Assembly: GCA_019454045.1 (NCBI GenBank)
Contig: SKCR01033467.1
Location: forward strand, 186,001-250,000
Length of the DNA: 64,000 nt
Source of the DNA: Zanthoxylum bungeanum
Taxonomy: Eukaryota > Streptophyta > Magnoliopsida > Sapindales > Rutaceae
Reading direction: 5' to 3'
Shown here piece after piece: positions 23,469 to 35,243 of this stretch (position 1 is its first letter; each line of letters begins with the position of its first letter). The notes beneath the pieces are model-generated. The model did no database searches. It had not been told where the DNA came from and saw only the letters and a program-made list of their open reading frames with translations. The position numbers and the translations under genes are program-made.

Positions 23469-26400
23469 GCTCTTTTATGTAATGTGATTACTCAAATAAT
23501 CAACTGTTTGATCATATATGTGTCTTATTTTTATTTCCTGTTCTAAAAACGTTGAATAACAGACAATTAAAGACATGATGAAATTCGTGGGGTATGAGGA
23601 AAATGCAAGGGGCTATCAGATAATAGTCCAATTGATGGTTCTAAATACACCCCCTTTTTACCTGAATAAACTCAATTCTTAAAAGGGGTATATTCGGAAT
23701 GGCGTGGAGTTCTCCTAGTAATACTGCAGGGAAAATGCAATTAACATATGGGCCCATAAAGAGACCAGATGCTGGCCCAATACTTGATCTTCACTCTCTT
23801 CGATAAATAAATAAGAACACATTATTTTAAGTGACATGTAATTATAGTTTAATATATTGTAAGATTTTTTTTAACATTATTATGATGAATATGATTATTG
23901 TTTAGTGAGAATTTGGTGTGGCTCTATAGCACTACGTAAATGAAATTAAAATTATGCCATGTGTCAATGTCCCAGTATCAAGCTAGCAATATTCGCATCA
24001 ATTTTATACGACATGCATTTTTACAAGCATTTAAAAGATTCCACAAGTTATTTTAAAGTCACATTTGTCGCTACCTGCTAATATGTTATGCCGCTTTGTA
24101 AATGAGCTCATGTTTCGGGACACTAGATTATGCTCGCCCGGGGTCGTAAGTAACTCTCACAGCCAAGTGTACTGAGGAGATCTCGTACGTGAGGTCCAAT
24201 TCTAAAATTTGTTGGGTGATTGAGAAGCATGCTCACTTAACGCTGACTTAGTTTTGCAATATTGTAAAAGAACTTATATTGCGAGGTGTTGTATCAATTT
24301 TCCGCTATAGGAAAAGTAAGTCTGTGACACCATGCAACACTTACAACTCTGCAACAGGTTTTTCTATTCATCAAATCAACTTATTTGGCACAAAAAAATA
24401 ATCTTCCGGGTAACCAGAATTACTTATGGGAATGGCTATGAGCCTAACATAAGGATGTTGTCAAATTATTTTAAAGCTTTCGAGGGCATATTAATTTGAG
24501 AATATTTTGGACCACATTTATTTATTTTTCATAAAGTGCAGTAAGTAATCTTTAATCTTTATGCTGCAAATTATTTTTGTGGTCCTCCATTGACTCCCAA
24601 TAAATGCTCTTTTCAAGGTATATTTTACATTCTCTTTTTCCTGAAGAAAATGATCAAGCAAGGGTCAGGATTTAAAGTTGTAAAATTTGATTTAAGCCTT
24701 TGAACTTAGATTTCAAATGTAGTTTTGCCAAGCCAATATGGAAGATTATCTAACAAATTTTATGCATTTTTTATCATCTTATTTTCTAAAAATCGACAAG
24801 ATTATAAGCAATACAACTGTCCATAAGTTAGTCAATATATACGGCTAAGTATAATTACATAATTAAAATTCTTTAGAATTATATGAATATGGATTCCATA
24901 TTGAGTTGATTTTTGTGCTGATTTTTTTTTTTATATAAATTATTAATTAAGTTTTAACAGTAGATTGCTATCAGAATAGCGTGATATACTGGATCTAAAT
25001 TCTTTTTTATATGTGTAATATTTATAACAAAAGAGAATCTTGATTGCATTTCTACATAATTTTTTTTTTTTAAAAAATATTGAATAAAAATATTCGCAAC
25101 ACACTCAAAATTTGACCTTAGGAAATATTCTGCAACATATTTGGCTGTTTTTACAAAATGTGAGGAAAAAAAAATTGGGAATGGAGGTAAATGGCATCCA
25201 TCAGAAATGTAATTAGAGAAATGGGATTCTTATGAAATGATCATTTTAAAAGAAAAAATGCTTGACAAAAAACATATATCAAGAAATATGTTTCACAAAA
25301 AAAAAATGCTTACCCCCATTAAAAGTTATATAGCTATGCACTAACTAGTGCTACAAATTTTCATGTTCAATGTGTTAGAATTTAATATAAACAAACAAGA
25401 AATCGTATGAAACAGAAATAAAATGTGCAAATATAGAAGAACGTTTAGATGAGAAAGGCAAGTAAAATTGATGAATCACATCTTAGTCACGAGAATCCTA
25501 CTATAAATCCACAATGTACTAATTAAGTTAAGTTTTTTTTGTCAATAATTAACTATTTTTTCTCATTATTTTATTTTTCACAGTTACTTTACTTCCCCCA
25601 AAAATGGAGTTGTTTTGTCAATAATTAACTATAGTTTTTCATTAATTTAGTTTTTTCAGGTACTTTACTTCTACAACGAAGTTGTCTCGGTGGTAAATGT
25701 CTTAGGCTTGAGTAATTATTCCCTTTCAGGTTCAAAGTTCGAATCTCACTAGATACATTTACTTGAGGCTATGTCTCTTGATGTAAAAATCCAACTACTT
25801 ATCCTAATATGTACCGGGAAACTTCTGATGGTACGGATAACACATGTCTCAAGAATAAATCGAGATGCGCGTCCACTTCGAGTCATTTCGTACACTAGAA
25901 CAACATCTAATTCTAAAACAGTCTCGTTACATATGACATAAAATTATGTTTATCACTATTTCAATGACTATAAACCATTCAAATATATAAAATTCATAAA
26001 TATATGAATGATAATCGGGACTTTCCATCTTAAATCAAACTCGTCCTGATTATAATTGAGGATAAAAAATTATCCTGAATTTCAATCGAAATTTTTATTT
26101 AGAAAAATATTTCGTCTCAAATCTTCACTGAAAAATAAAAAATCCCGAATCTCATCGGAATTCTAAATTTTCTATCAACCATACCCAAAAAAAAACACTT
26201 GACAGCTACATAAAGAAAAAAAAATACAATTGTATTTTGGAAAGCTTTTCTCTCTTTTTTTCCTTTTTTTTATCTTAAAAAGTTTGTAAATTAGAAGGCA
26301 TTGGAGCTTATAATAAGAAAGCTGGATGTCCCAATTGTTGATTTGATACTTAATCAGAATAATTCTTACATTCAAAAAATAAAAAATTGGTTCCCAAAAT

Positions 26401-26591
26401 TTGGCAAAATGGGGTTAACGTGAGCTCTAAAAGTTACCTAACAAGTTCAAAAATCATAGATTTTGACAATTTCAAGTCACATTCAAGCAACAGTTAATTT
26501 AGTTGACATGTAATGCAAGTACAGAAACTAATTTAAAGCTGAAGGAATAGAGTTCGTTGCTTCATGGCAAAAGCAATAATATTACAGAAGC
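23469..26591. other. Spacer with SINE remnants, no gene seen
   Basis: AT-rich. An imperfect direct repeat of about 105 bp around GTCAATAATTAACTAT lies at 25541-25672, followed by a degenerate Au-like SINE (25676-25900). No ORF with a recognisable product. Confidence 0.55.
25676..25900 (+). mobile_element. SINE family B (Au-like), degenerate
   Basis: Follows the family B order: 'ttgtctcggtggtaaatg' (A box), 'aggttcaaagttcgaatctcactagat' (B box), 'gggaaacttctgatgg' and 'cgagatgcgcgtcc'. Many substitutions and no clear TSD. Confidence 0.6.
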
Positions 26592-26606
26592 ATTGAGGTT
26601 GTATTA

Positions 26607-26785
26607 GTCTCCGAGAGGCGTAGTTCTGTGACGTAGGATTCAGAATCTCACTTTGAGGTCCTGAGTTTGAACCTAAGGGGTGCATTTTTTATAAAAGTCT
26701 AGGATAATCGGAAATTTTACATGTTCTGCTTAAGTCCATAATGAATGATTTGACAGTTAGATTTCTAACGATTTCAAAAAATATA
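26607..26785 (+). mobile_element. SINE family A copy
   Basis: Flanked by ATTGAGGTTGTATTA (26592-26606) and ATTGAGATTGTATTA (26786-26800), a 15-bp TSD with one mismatch. The family blocks 'gtaggattcagaatctcac', 'tgaggtcctgagtttgaacc' and 'taacgatttcaaaaaa' are present in order. Confidence 0.75.
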
Positions 26786-26855
26786 ATTGAGATTGTATTA
26801 TTTGATTTTTTTAATTGTAAACCGTGTTTATTAAGTCCTTAAAACTCTCACATCT

Positions 26856-27674
26856 TGTTGATGGTGTTTTCAGGACCTATGTTATTTAAGGAGTACAGCA
26901 GGGGTAAAAAGGGTAATTACCTTCTTGGGCGAGATCATTAAAGCCGACCCGGCCACTATACAGTAAGAGACCGAGCATATGATGATAGGTGACCGACCAC
27001 TTGAGATCGGATGACCGGGCATTATCAGATCGACAACAACATTCTCAGTTCAAATGGCTATCATGACTGACCTCATGAAGACCGAGCACACGACGAGGCG
27101 TGCTCAGGAAGATAAAGCATCCTATTCTTGCGGAAAAGGGATAAGTTGTCCTACTTTAATGGGGTAAAGTAATAAGTTAATATCCTAATAGGATAAAGGA
27201 AGTAAATGTAGTTTTTGGCTAGGAATCCTTATGGAAAAATGGAATAGTTTTGACTAGGAAATTCTTGTACAAATAGGAATATGATTTCTTCACCATTATA
27301 AATAGGAGGGTAGAGTGAAGGAAAAGAGGAAGAACAAAAAAGAGAGAATAAGGGTAACAAGTTGAAGGCATCTGAAAATCATCACAAGAGTGAGAGATTA
27401 GAACCATAAGAGCTCTAATTTGTAAAAGCAAGGAAGAGACTCAAGGAGTGTATTTGAGTAATAAAAGGCACCATCCTGTTCTTGCCCGTGGACGTAGGTC
27501 GGATCCCAAAATCCGCCGAACCACGTTAAAACACCTTGTCTGATTGGCGTATTTTCTTGTTTTCCGCTAAATTTGCCTTTGGTCCCCCATAACCAAACAA
27601 ATTCACAGTTGGAGGAGGATTCTCTCGGGGGTGATATTCCAATACTACCCTGAGACCAAAATCCACCGTCAACA
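26856..27674 (+). repeat. Solo LTR, same family as the gag-only element at 48.2 kb
   Basis: TG...CA sequence starting TGTTGATGG and ending CCGTCAACA. It is flanked by perfect CATCT TSDs at 26851-26855 and 27675-27679. Its body matches, in the opposite orientation, the 777-bp LTRs at 48237 and 54842. Shared blocks include 'tatcctaataggataaagg', 'gattggcgtattttcttg' and 'ccctgagaccaaaatccac'. It is 819 bp, carries indels and substitutions, and has no internal region beside it, so it is older and recombined. Confidence 0.88.
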
Positions 27675-27679
27675 CATCT

Positions 27680-28782
27680 TGTTCACATTTCTCAAATTTA
27701 CTTGTCATATGTGTAGAAATTAAAATGGTTTATACCACCAACCAAAATGTTAATTTCCCATTCAATTTCAACCTTAGTTTTTCATTTTGCCCTAATTTGT
27801 GTATACCAATTTCAATTATATTCAATGTCTCAAGGATAGACTAAGGACTAGGCTAAAAAAATTTGCCCATGCTATGGCAGTTGAGGCTTAAGATCTTGCC
27901 CCCACAACAAGAAGATTAATGACTTCATCAGTGACCAAAATCCAAAACAAACCCACAACAATATTTAAGTACCATTTTCGTCATCATCCTCACCTTCATA
28001 AAATAATAATTCTTATTATTATTAATGTACATAAAAGATTAAAAGCACTAATGATGATCAACTAAAACTACTTCCCTTAAAAGGAAAGTTATTTAAAACA
28101 TTCTTTATATTAAACTAAACCTTGGATTATACCCTAATCATAAAGTTTAATGTTGGGATTTTGCTGCTCTAACTAATAGCCCACAATTGGCTTAAAGTCT
28201 TTCCAAAACACCAAAAGCTAACAGCTAATTGCCTAAGAATTTAAAAAAAAAAAAGCATTAAATAAGATTCCTGAAGAACATTTTAGATTATGTTAAATGA
28301 TCATAAAATGATTCAGTCCCCAATTAAATAAAATTGATCAAATCTCTTCATAAATCAAACACTAAAATATTAGCATAAAGCTAATGGGATATATATATAT
28401 ATATATATAGTAGAATAATTTTGTATCCACTTTAATCTAAGCCAGCAATAACACTTTTTGCTTCTTTCTCTCAGACAACATACATGAAAAAATTAAATAA
28501 ATAAATAAGCAAACACTATTCATGTTCAGAGATTTTGAAGAAGAAGATTAAGAAGAAATGAAGCCCAGAAAAGAAAATTAAATTCCCTTTTGGAACAAGC
28601 TCTCCCATGATCATTTGATTAAACTCTAGGAACAAAATGAGAAATTAATAATAATAATAATAATTAAAAAGAAAGAAGAAACAACTAAAATTAATGAAAA
28701 CAAGTAGTACTTACTCTTCTATATCTAACACTTATTATTATCTCTGATGGATGATGTATCATTCAGTACCATGCATGATCAA
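27680..28782. other. Downstream flank of the ZHD gene, no other gene seen
   Basis: AT-rich 3' flank of the minus-strand ZHD gene. It contains (AT)n at about 28390-28410 and several short A/T runs. Confidence 0.55.
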
Positions 28783-29850
28783 TTAAGATGAAGAAGAAGA
28801 CCCCCCACCACCACCACCACCACCACCACCATTAGCATTGGCAACACTTTCAAAAGGATGATTCAAATTCTGCACCCCATGATCCTCATCATGGTCATCC
28901 CCATCCCCATCACCATTAATCTTGCTGCTGCTGCTGTTGTTGACATTGTTGTTGCCAGTTTTGTGATCAACAAGATCATTGATTCTTCCAATTCCAACAC
29001 TAGCACTAGCACTAGCAGTGCCACCATTCAAATCCCTTTTGGCAAAAGTGTTTTTATTGTTGTGCATCCAAACTTTAAAGACTGTCCTATCAACACCAAC
29101 TTGATTACAAAACTCATGAACCAAATCTTCATCTCTCTTCTGCATCTTCCACCCAACTCTCTCTGCAAACTCATACATTTTCTCCTTCTGACTCTCACTA
29201 AACTTTGTCCTAAACCTCTTCCTCCCCACACCCACACTATTATTGTTATAATTATTGCCATGCTCATGCTGTGGTGCTGCTGCAACAGCAGCACTGCTCT
29301 GCTGATGCAAGTTCCCTGAGAGAGCAAGCAACATGTGGGGAGCTGAAGGGTAGTATGAAGAAGAGATCGGCGGAGGAGATGCAGAGCTAGGACTCCTCTG
29401 AGACGTTGGATTTGGCGGATGTATCGGCGGCGGAGGCGGTGGGTGGTGGCGGTGGTGAGGCTGATACTCAATTGTAGCTGTTGTTGGAGTATGAGCATGA
29501 GGATGAGGGAGATGATGATCTTGATCAGGCTTCCGGCGGTGGAAATTCCGATGGCAACCGCAGGCAGCGCATTTTAAGGAAGTGGGGTCGGAGGGGGTTG
29601 CGGTTGGAGACGGCATGAACTCACCACAGCCGTCGAGTGCGTGGCCACCTGAGCTTGCTGCATGGTTCTTGAGACATTCTTTGTATATTACTACGATTGG
29701 GTGATGATGACGGTGCTGAGGCTGCGAGTGGTGGCGTTTTAAGACGCCGTTAGTGAAAGTTAACGGCTTAGCTGACTGGATCCGACTGGCTCCCGTTTGA
29801 AGATGGTCAGTGGTGTCAGTTTCAGGAGACTTTGTTTCCTTTATGTCCAT
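28783..29850 (-). CDS. Zinc finger-homeodomain transcription factor (ZHD8/9/10 group)
   Basis: Intronless, 355 aa, as is usual for ZHD genes. Residues about 55-107 form the ZF-HD dimerisation domain (VIYKECLKNHAASSGGHALD, then GCGEFMPSP and [15 protein letters not shown]). A His/Pro-rich linker (about 108-165) follows. The homeodomain is at about 209-272 (RKRFRTKFSESQKEKMYEFA, helix 3 VFKVWMHNNKNTF). The C-terminus is low complexity: Asn, Asp and a run of ten Gly then Ser, encoded by a CCA-type trinucleotide repeat at 28800-28830. The protein is nuclear and binds ATTA-core DNA as a dimer. The homeodomain most resembles Arabidopsis ATHB34/ATHB23/ATHB30. It faces the MIF at 16353 across two retroelement insertions, and MIFs are known partners and inhibitors of ZHDs. 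The start ATG gives MDIKETKSPE. Confidence 0.93.
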   Translation of the reverse strand: MDIKETKSPETDTTDHLQTGASRIQSAKPLTFTNGVLKRHHSQPQHRHHHPIVVIYKECLKNHAASSGGHALDGCGEFMPSPTATPSDPTSLKCAACGCHRNFHRRKPDQDHHLPHPHAHTPTTATIEYQPHHRHHPPPPPPIHPPNPTSQRSPSSASPPPISSSYYPSAPHMLLALSGNLHQQSSAAVAAAPQHEHGNNYNNNSVGVGRKRFRTKFSESQKEKMYEFAERVGWKMQKRDEDLVHEFCNQVGVDRTVFKVWMHNNKNTFAKRDLNGGTASASASVGIGRINDLVDHKTGNNNVNNSSSSKINGDGDGDDHDEDHGVQNLNHPFESVANANGGGGGGGGGGSSSSS

Positions 29851-31363
29851 GGTTGAAACATTTAAAAGCTTTTGAAGAGGGGAGGAAAATAAAAAAGTGA
29901 TTTAGAGATGAAAAGTGCTTTCAAGAAGTGATTAAGGTTATGGTTTTGATAAAAAGATTGAATTTTTGGTCCATAAAATGGAGAGGAAATGAAAGAAATA
30001 TGGAGGTGATATTGATGATGATGATGATGATGAGCAGTGATGACTGTTGATAATAAAAATATGGGTTTTGTTGTTAACCACTTGTTTTTTAACCATACTT
30101 CTAATCCATGGTTAATTTTTAACCCTCACTTAGGGTTAGTTGTAGATGTACATGTACACTATTCAATAACCTAATAACATCTAGATCCCTTAATTGTTAT
30201 TATTTCTCATGTAGTGATATAAAGGTTCTCCATTTACACTACATAGTACCCTAATCTAATTCACACATGGGTATGTTTTAGTGTTAACAAGTTGAAGTTG
30301 TGTAGATTCGTAATGTAATACTGAATAATATATAACGTAATAATAACGTGATGGGAGAGGATCGACATCTCCGATAATTTTTAAATGTTTATTTCCCCTC
30401 TATATCCTATCGTAATTGTTTCATGATAGGATATGATGATCCCTAAATAATAATAGGGGATCTCGAGGGCCTCCGAACCTTGAACAACATATTACTTTTT
30501 TATTAAAATAAATTTAAGTCATTTAAAAACATATTGATAGAATTATTACATTATCAAAAAATAAAACATCCATATTCAAAAAAATGATAATATTTATTAC
30601 ATCAGTCTATCATATAAAATCACGATATATATTGGAAATTGAAAATTTATATTTTCTGTCTTTTTATTTGGTCCACAACTTACTAAAAAGATTGATTTCT
30701 CATTATAATTATTTAATTTAAGTCCTTGTGATATATGTAATTCATATTATTTATAAATATTAAGATACTTTTTATTTACATTTATATAAAATTGTAAATA
30801 GTAATTTGAATATATTTAATGAAAATTTTCAAAATAAATAAATAACAACTTAAATGGAGAAGGGAGAATTGATGAAAATTTTACATGATCATTATTTTCT
30901 CCTTCCTAATCTCCAACATTAATTTTTTCAATTTTTCATTTATGATCTCCTTCCTAATTTCCTTTAGGGATTCATGTCATCATTGGGTCAGATACTTACT
31001 TACTAAATATAAATGAATAAATATATTAATTGTTGATAAATTTTAAAACGTTAGGGATATTGATGTTATTAACCATTGTAAATATTATTTCAATCACATT
31101 AATGAGTGTATGACCACTCAATTTCTATTATTGGTTTTATTCTGACTCGGAATTGTTCCGGGTTAAGTGACCGAGTTGATAAGGTTTTAGCACCTACTTT
31201 TTGATTCACACGCTCTACTTTCACTTTAAGGACCATATTACCCTTTGTCAGTAATGCAAATATATGAGGAGATATACTTGTTTATTAGATCTAGTTAAAA
31301 TATAAGAGAATAATTACATTCTTTTCATTAACCTTGAAAAAATTTATGAAAAATTCACATAAA
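29851..31363. other. ZHD upstream region and spacer, no other gene seen
   Basis: The first few hundred bases are the ZHD leader and promoter on the minus strand. It includes a GAT/ATC trinucleotide run at about 30015-30033. The remainder is AT-rich without a supported feature. Confidence 0.5.
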
Positions 31364-31368
31364 ATTAT

Positions 31369-32600
31369 TGTTGGAAAATGCTTATTCATAAGCATTTTGA
31401 GACACAATTTCAAGCATGGTCCACTTCGTGTTAGTGGTTGTTATTGAATGATTCGGATACTCCTCCGTGAGTACTTCGAAATGGTATATTCATATACTTA
31501 AAATGGTGCTTGGGTGAATGAGAAATTGTTGTTCAAAGTTCACCCATTGGTGTTGGAAAATAAAGATAAGTGAGCTTGTCCCACATGGGAAAGCTATAGA
31601 GAGAATATTAAGCTTATATATGATTGCTCATATGTAGATAGGTAAGAGTTGTAAGGATAGAGGCTCTCTCTACGTGCGCGGGGGGGGTGCAAATCAAATC
31701 CGAACCAAGCTTGGCTCGTGTGCACCCGTGTGTCCTGCGTACACGAATGCCGGACCAAAATGTGCAGGCCCGGCCCAACCGAATTTTGGATTTTCTCTAC
31801 AATTTTTCCAAGCCTTTTGTAATTCCATAACAGCTAATTTAATTAGCTTGGTGGTTACATAGTTTAATTTCCATTAGTGCTAATTTAATTAGCTTAGTGG
31901 TTACAACAATGTGTAACATCTCCCATTATGAAATTTAATTGGCAAGTTAATTTCTATTAATTGAGATGTGTTTCTTTTCCTATATAAACAACATCAGTTC
32001 TTGTTTTCAAAATATGAAATAGAATATAGAGAAAGATCATTTTCTTTGTTTTGTTAAAATGAGAGTTCAAACACTTTGTGGTTCTTTGGCTACGAGTCTG
32101 GTGGTGCCCTTTCTCGTACGTTTCCGTTGTATCCTGGGAAATAATCGTCTCACGTTCTACTGCACCTACGGTAGGGGACGAATTTGTTTTAAGGATATTG
32201 TTGTTTTACAACAAGCCTCGGGAAAGTTCTGATTTGCCTCTGAATTCAGCATCAGCGTCTGCCTCTGACTTCAGCATCAGTGTCTGCCTTCTGCCTTCAG
32301 TCAGCGTCTGCCTCAGCCTCTGCCTCAGCTTCAGCCTCTGCCTCTGCCTCTACCTCTGCCTCAGCATCTGCCTCTGCCTTCAGCCTCTGCCTCTGCCATC
32401 AGCCTCTGCCGACAGCCTCTGCCATCAGCCTCTGCCATCAGCCTCTGCCTTCAGCCTCTGCCTCTGCCATCTGCCTCTGCCCAGCATCTGCTTCTGCCTC
32501 TGCCTCTGCTCTTAGCCTCTACTGTCAGGGCCCGCCGTTAGGGTCTGATCCGAAGATTATTGTAATATTTGTCATATTTGGATTTCTCAATTACCGTGGT
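31369..32600 (+). repeat. LTR1 of the tandem copia element, 3' end deleted
   Basis: Begins TGTTGGAAAATGC after the ATTAT TSD. It matches LTR2 up to ATTACCGTG, then jumps to the gag region. This loses about 125 bp that contain the LTR end, the primer-binding site and the gag start. A TATA motif (CCTATATAAAC) is at about 31979. Confidence 0.85.
32243..32520. repeat. TCTGCC/CAGCCTCTGCC hexamer array in LTR1
   Basis: Pyrimidine-rich run of imperfect 6-bp units, also at 37870-38165 in LTR2 and 40858-41150 in LTR3, with small copy-number differences. It lies about 260 bp downstream of the LTR TATA box, so it is probably transcribed. The Ser-Ala or Leu-rich frames it creates are an effect of the repeat and are not proteins. 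Confidence 0.85.
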
Positions 32601-32608
32601 AGAATGTT

Positions 32609-35210
32609 GTGGCAGCCCCCGTGGCTGACCAAAGTGCAGTGGCAGCCCCTTCGGCTGGCCAACTTGCATCAGCCTCTGGGCTTAATATGGCAGCCGTTGT
32701 GGCTGGCCAAGGTGTTTCTGCCTCAATGGCTAGACAACCTGTTGGACATGTGAGCCATGTCAATCCTGCTGCGGAAAAACCTGAAAAATTTAGTGGTCGG
32801 AATTTCAAAAGGTGGCAACATAAAATGTTATTCTACCTGACCACGTTGAACCTTGCGAGGTTTCTAAAGGAAGATGCTCATGTACCCAAAGAGGGTGAGA
32901 TTGATATCCAAGTCATCAGTGCCATTGAAGCTTGGAAACATTCTGAATTCCTATGTCGGAATTATATGCTGAATGGGCTAAGTGATTCCTTGTACAGTGT
33001 GTACGCTGGAATGAAAACAGCTAAATGGCTTTGGGAATCTTTAGATCGAAAATATAAAACTGAGGATGCCGGTACTAAGAAATTTATCGTAGGCTGTTTC
33101 CTAGAGTTTAAAATGATTGATTCCAAAACTGTGATAAGCCAAGAACAAGAACCTCAAGAACAAAGGGTCAAAGATGAGCCCTAAAGGGGGAGTTTCCAAG
33201 AAATCAAAATTTCAAGGAAAATGCTTCAACTGTGACAAAATGGGTCACAAGTCTTCTGAGTGCAGACTGCCGAAGAAGAAAAATAAACAAGAGGCTAATG
33301 TGCTAGAAAACATGACTCAAGATGTTTCAGACATTAACCTCTCTGCTGTGGTTTCTGAGGTGAATCTAGTGGGTTCTAACCCAAGAGAGTGGTGGATTGA
33401 TACTGGTGCCACTCGGCATGTATGCTCAGACAAGAGCATGTTTTCTTCATTTGAGCCTGCTGAAAATGGGGAAAAGATATACATGGGAAATTCAGAAACA
33501 TCTGAGATAGAAGGTCAAGGAAAGGTGATTCTGAAGATGACCTCTGGGAAAGAGTTGACTCTGAACAATGTTCTGTATGTACCTGAAATACAGAAGAATC
33601 TTGTGTCTGGATCGCTTCTGAACAAGCATGGATTCCGGATGGTGTTCGAGTCTGATAAAGTAGTTTTGACTAAAAATGGGATGTATGTGGGAAAATGGTA
33701 TGTAACTGATGGGCTTTTTAAGCTCAATTATGGTTGTTAAACCCAAAAATATCAATAAAGCTAGTTCTTCTGCTTATATTGTTGAGTATTCTAATCTTTG
33801 GCATGGTAGATTAGGACATGTTAATTTTAATTCATTGCGAAAGTTAATTAACATGAATCATATTCCCAATTTTAAAATTGATAACAAACATAAGTGTGAT
33901 ACTTGTGTTGAGGCAAAACTAACTAGATCATCTTTTCATAGTATTGAAAGAAACTCTGAACCACTTGATCTAATTCATACCGATGTATGTGATTTTAATT
34001 CAATACAATCGAGAGGCGGTAATAAATATTTTATTACCTTTATTGATGATTGCACAAGATTTTGCTATGTATATTTAATGAAAAGCAAGGACGAAGCTAT
34101 AGAGAAATTTGTTCTCTATAAGAATGAAGTTGAGAACCAACTGAATAAAAGAATTAAGGAGTTAAGAAGTGATCGTGGTGGTGAGTATGTTTTCCCTTTT
34201 GAATCACTTTGTGAACAAAATGGAATCATACATCAAACCACAGCTCCTTATTCACCTCAATCCAATGGGATTGCGGAACGTAGAATCGTACCTTGAAAGA
34301 GATGATGAACGCTATGTTAATCAGCTCTGGCTTACCTCAGATTATGTGGGGAGAAGCTGTCTTATCAGCTAATTACCTTTTAAATAAGGTACCACGGAAA
34401 GAAGCAGGGAAAACTCCTTATGAAATATGGAAAGGAAGAGTACCTTCCTATAAATTCCTACGAGTGTGGGGGTGTCTTGCCAAGGTAGTTATTCCTCCAC
34501 CTAAAAAGGTGAAGATAGGACCAAAAACTGTTGATTGCATTTTCATAGGATATGCACATAACAGTAATGATTATCGATTTCTTGTGCATGAGTCTAATGT
34601 ACCAGATATTCACAAGAATACGATAATGGAATCGAGGAATGCACCCTTTTTCGAATACGTTTTTCCTTGTAAAACTAATTCGAATTCAGATGTGCACAAA
34701 CGGGCACATGAGACTATCATTGAAGATCGTCAGGACCGATAACAAATTAATGTTCCAGAGGATCAACAAGTTGTTGAACCTGAACTAAGACGTAGCAAAA
34801 GAGCTAGAACGGAAAAATCATTTGGTCCAGATTTTCTGACATTTTTGCTAGAGAATGATCCTCAAAGATATAACGAAGCTGTAAGGTCAGCTGATGGTGC
34901 CTTGTGGAAAGATGCCATCAATAGTGAAATTGAATCCATCTTACAAAATCACACCTAGGAATTAGTGAATCTTCCTCCAGGGTGTAAACCTTTAGGGTCC
35001 AAGTGGATTTTCAAAAGGAAAATAAAGGCATATGGATCAATTGACAAGTACAAAGCAAGACTTGTAATTAAAGGTTACAGACAACGTGAAGGTCTTGATT
35101 ACTTTGATATTTATTCTCCTGTAACGAGAATAAATTCCATAAGGATGATACTAGCGATTGCAGCTTTGCGCAATCTTGAGGTACATCAGATGGATGTGAA
35201 AACAGCCTTT

Positions 35211-35243
<33 letters not shown>

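Noticed and set aside
28858..29319. Plus-strand 153-aa ORF and another minus frame over the ZHD gene
   Set aside because: Shadow frames of the intronless ZHD coding sequence, caused by its low-complexity codons.
32078..32753. Overlapping ORFs rich in Ser-Ala, Leu-Cys or similar in all LTR hexamer arrays
   Set aside because: They are by-products of a TCTGCC-type repeat that is open in several frames. They lie in LTR sequence and have no conserved domain.
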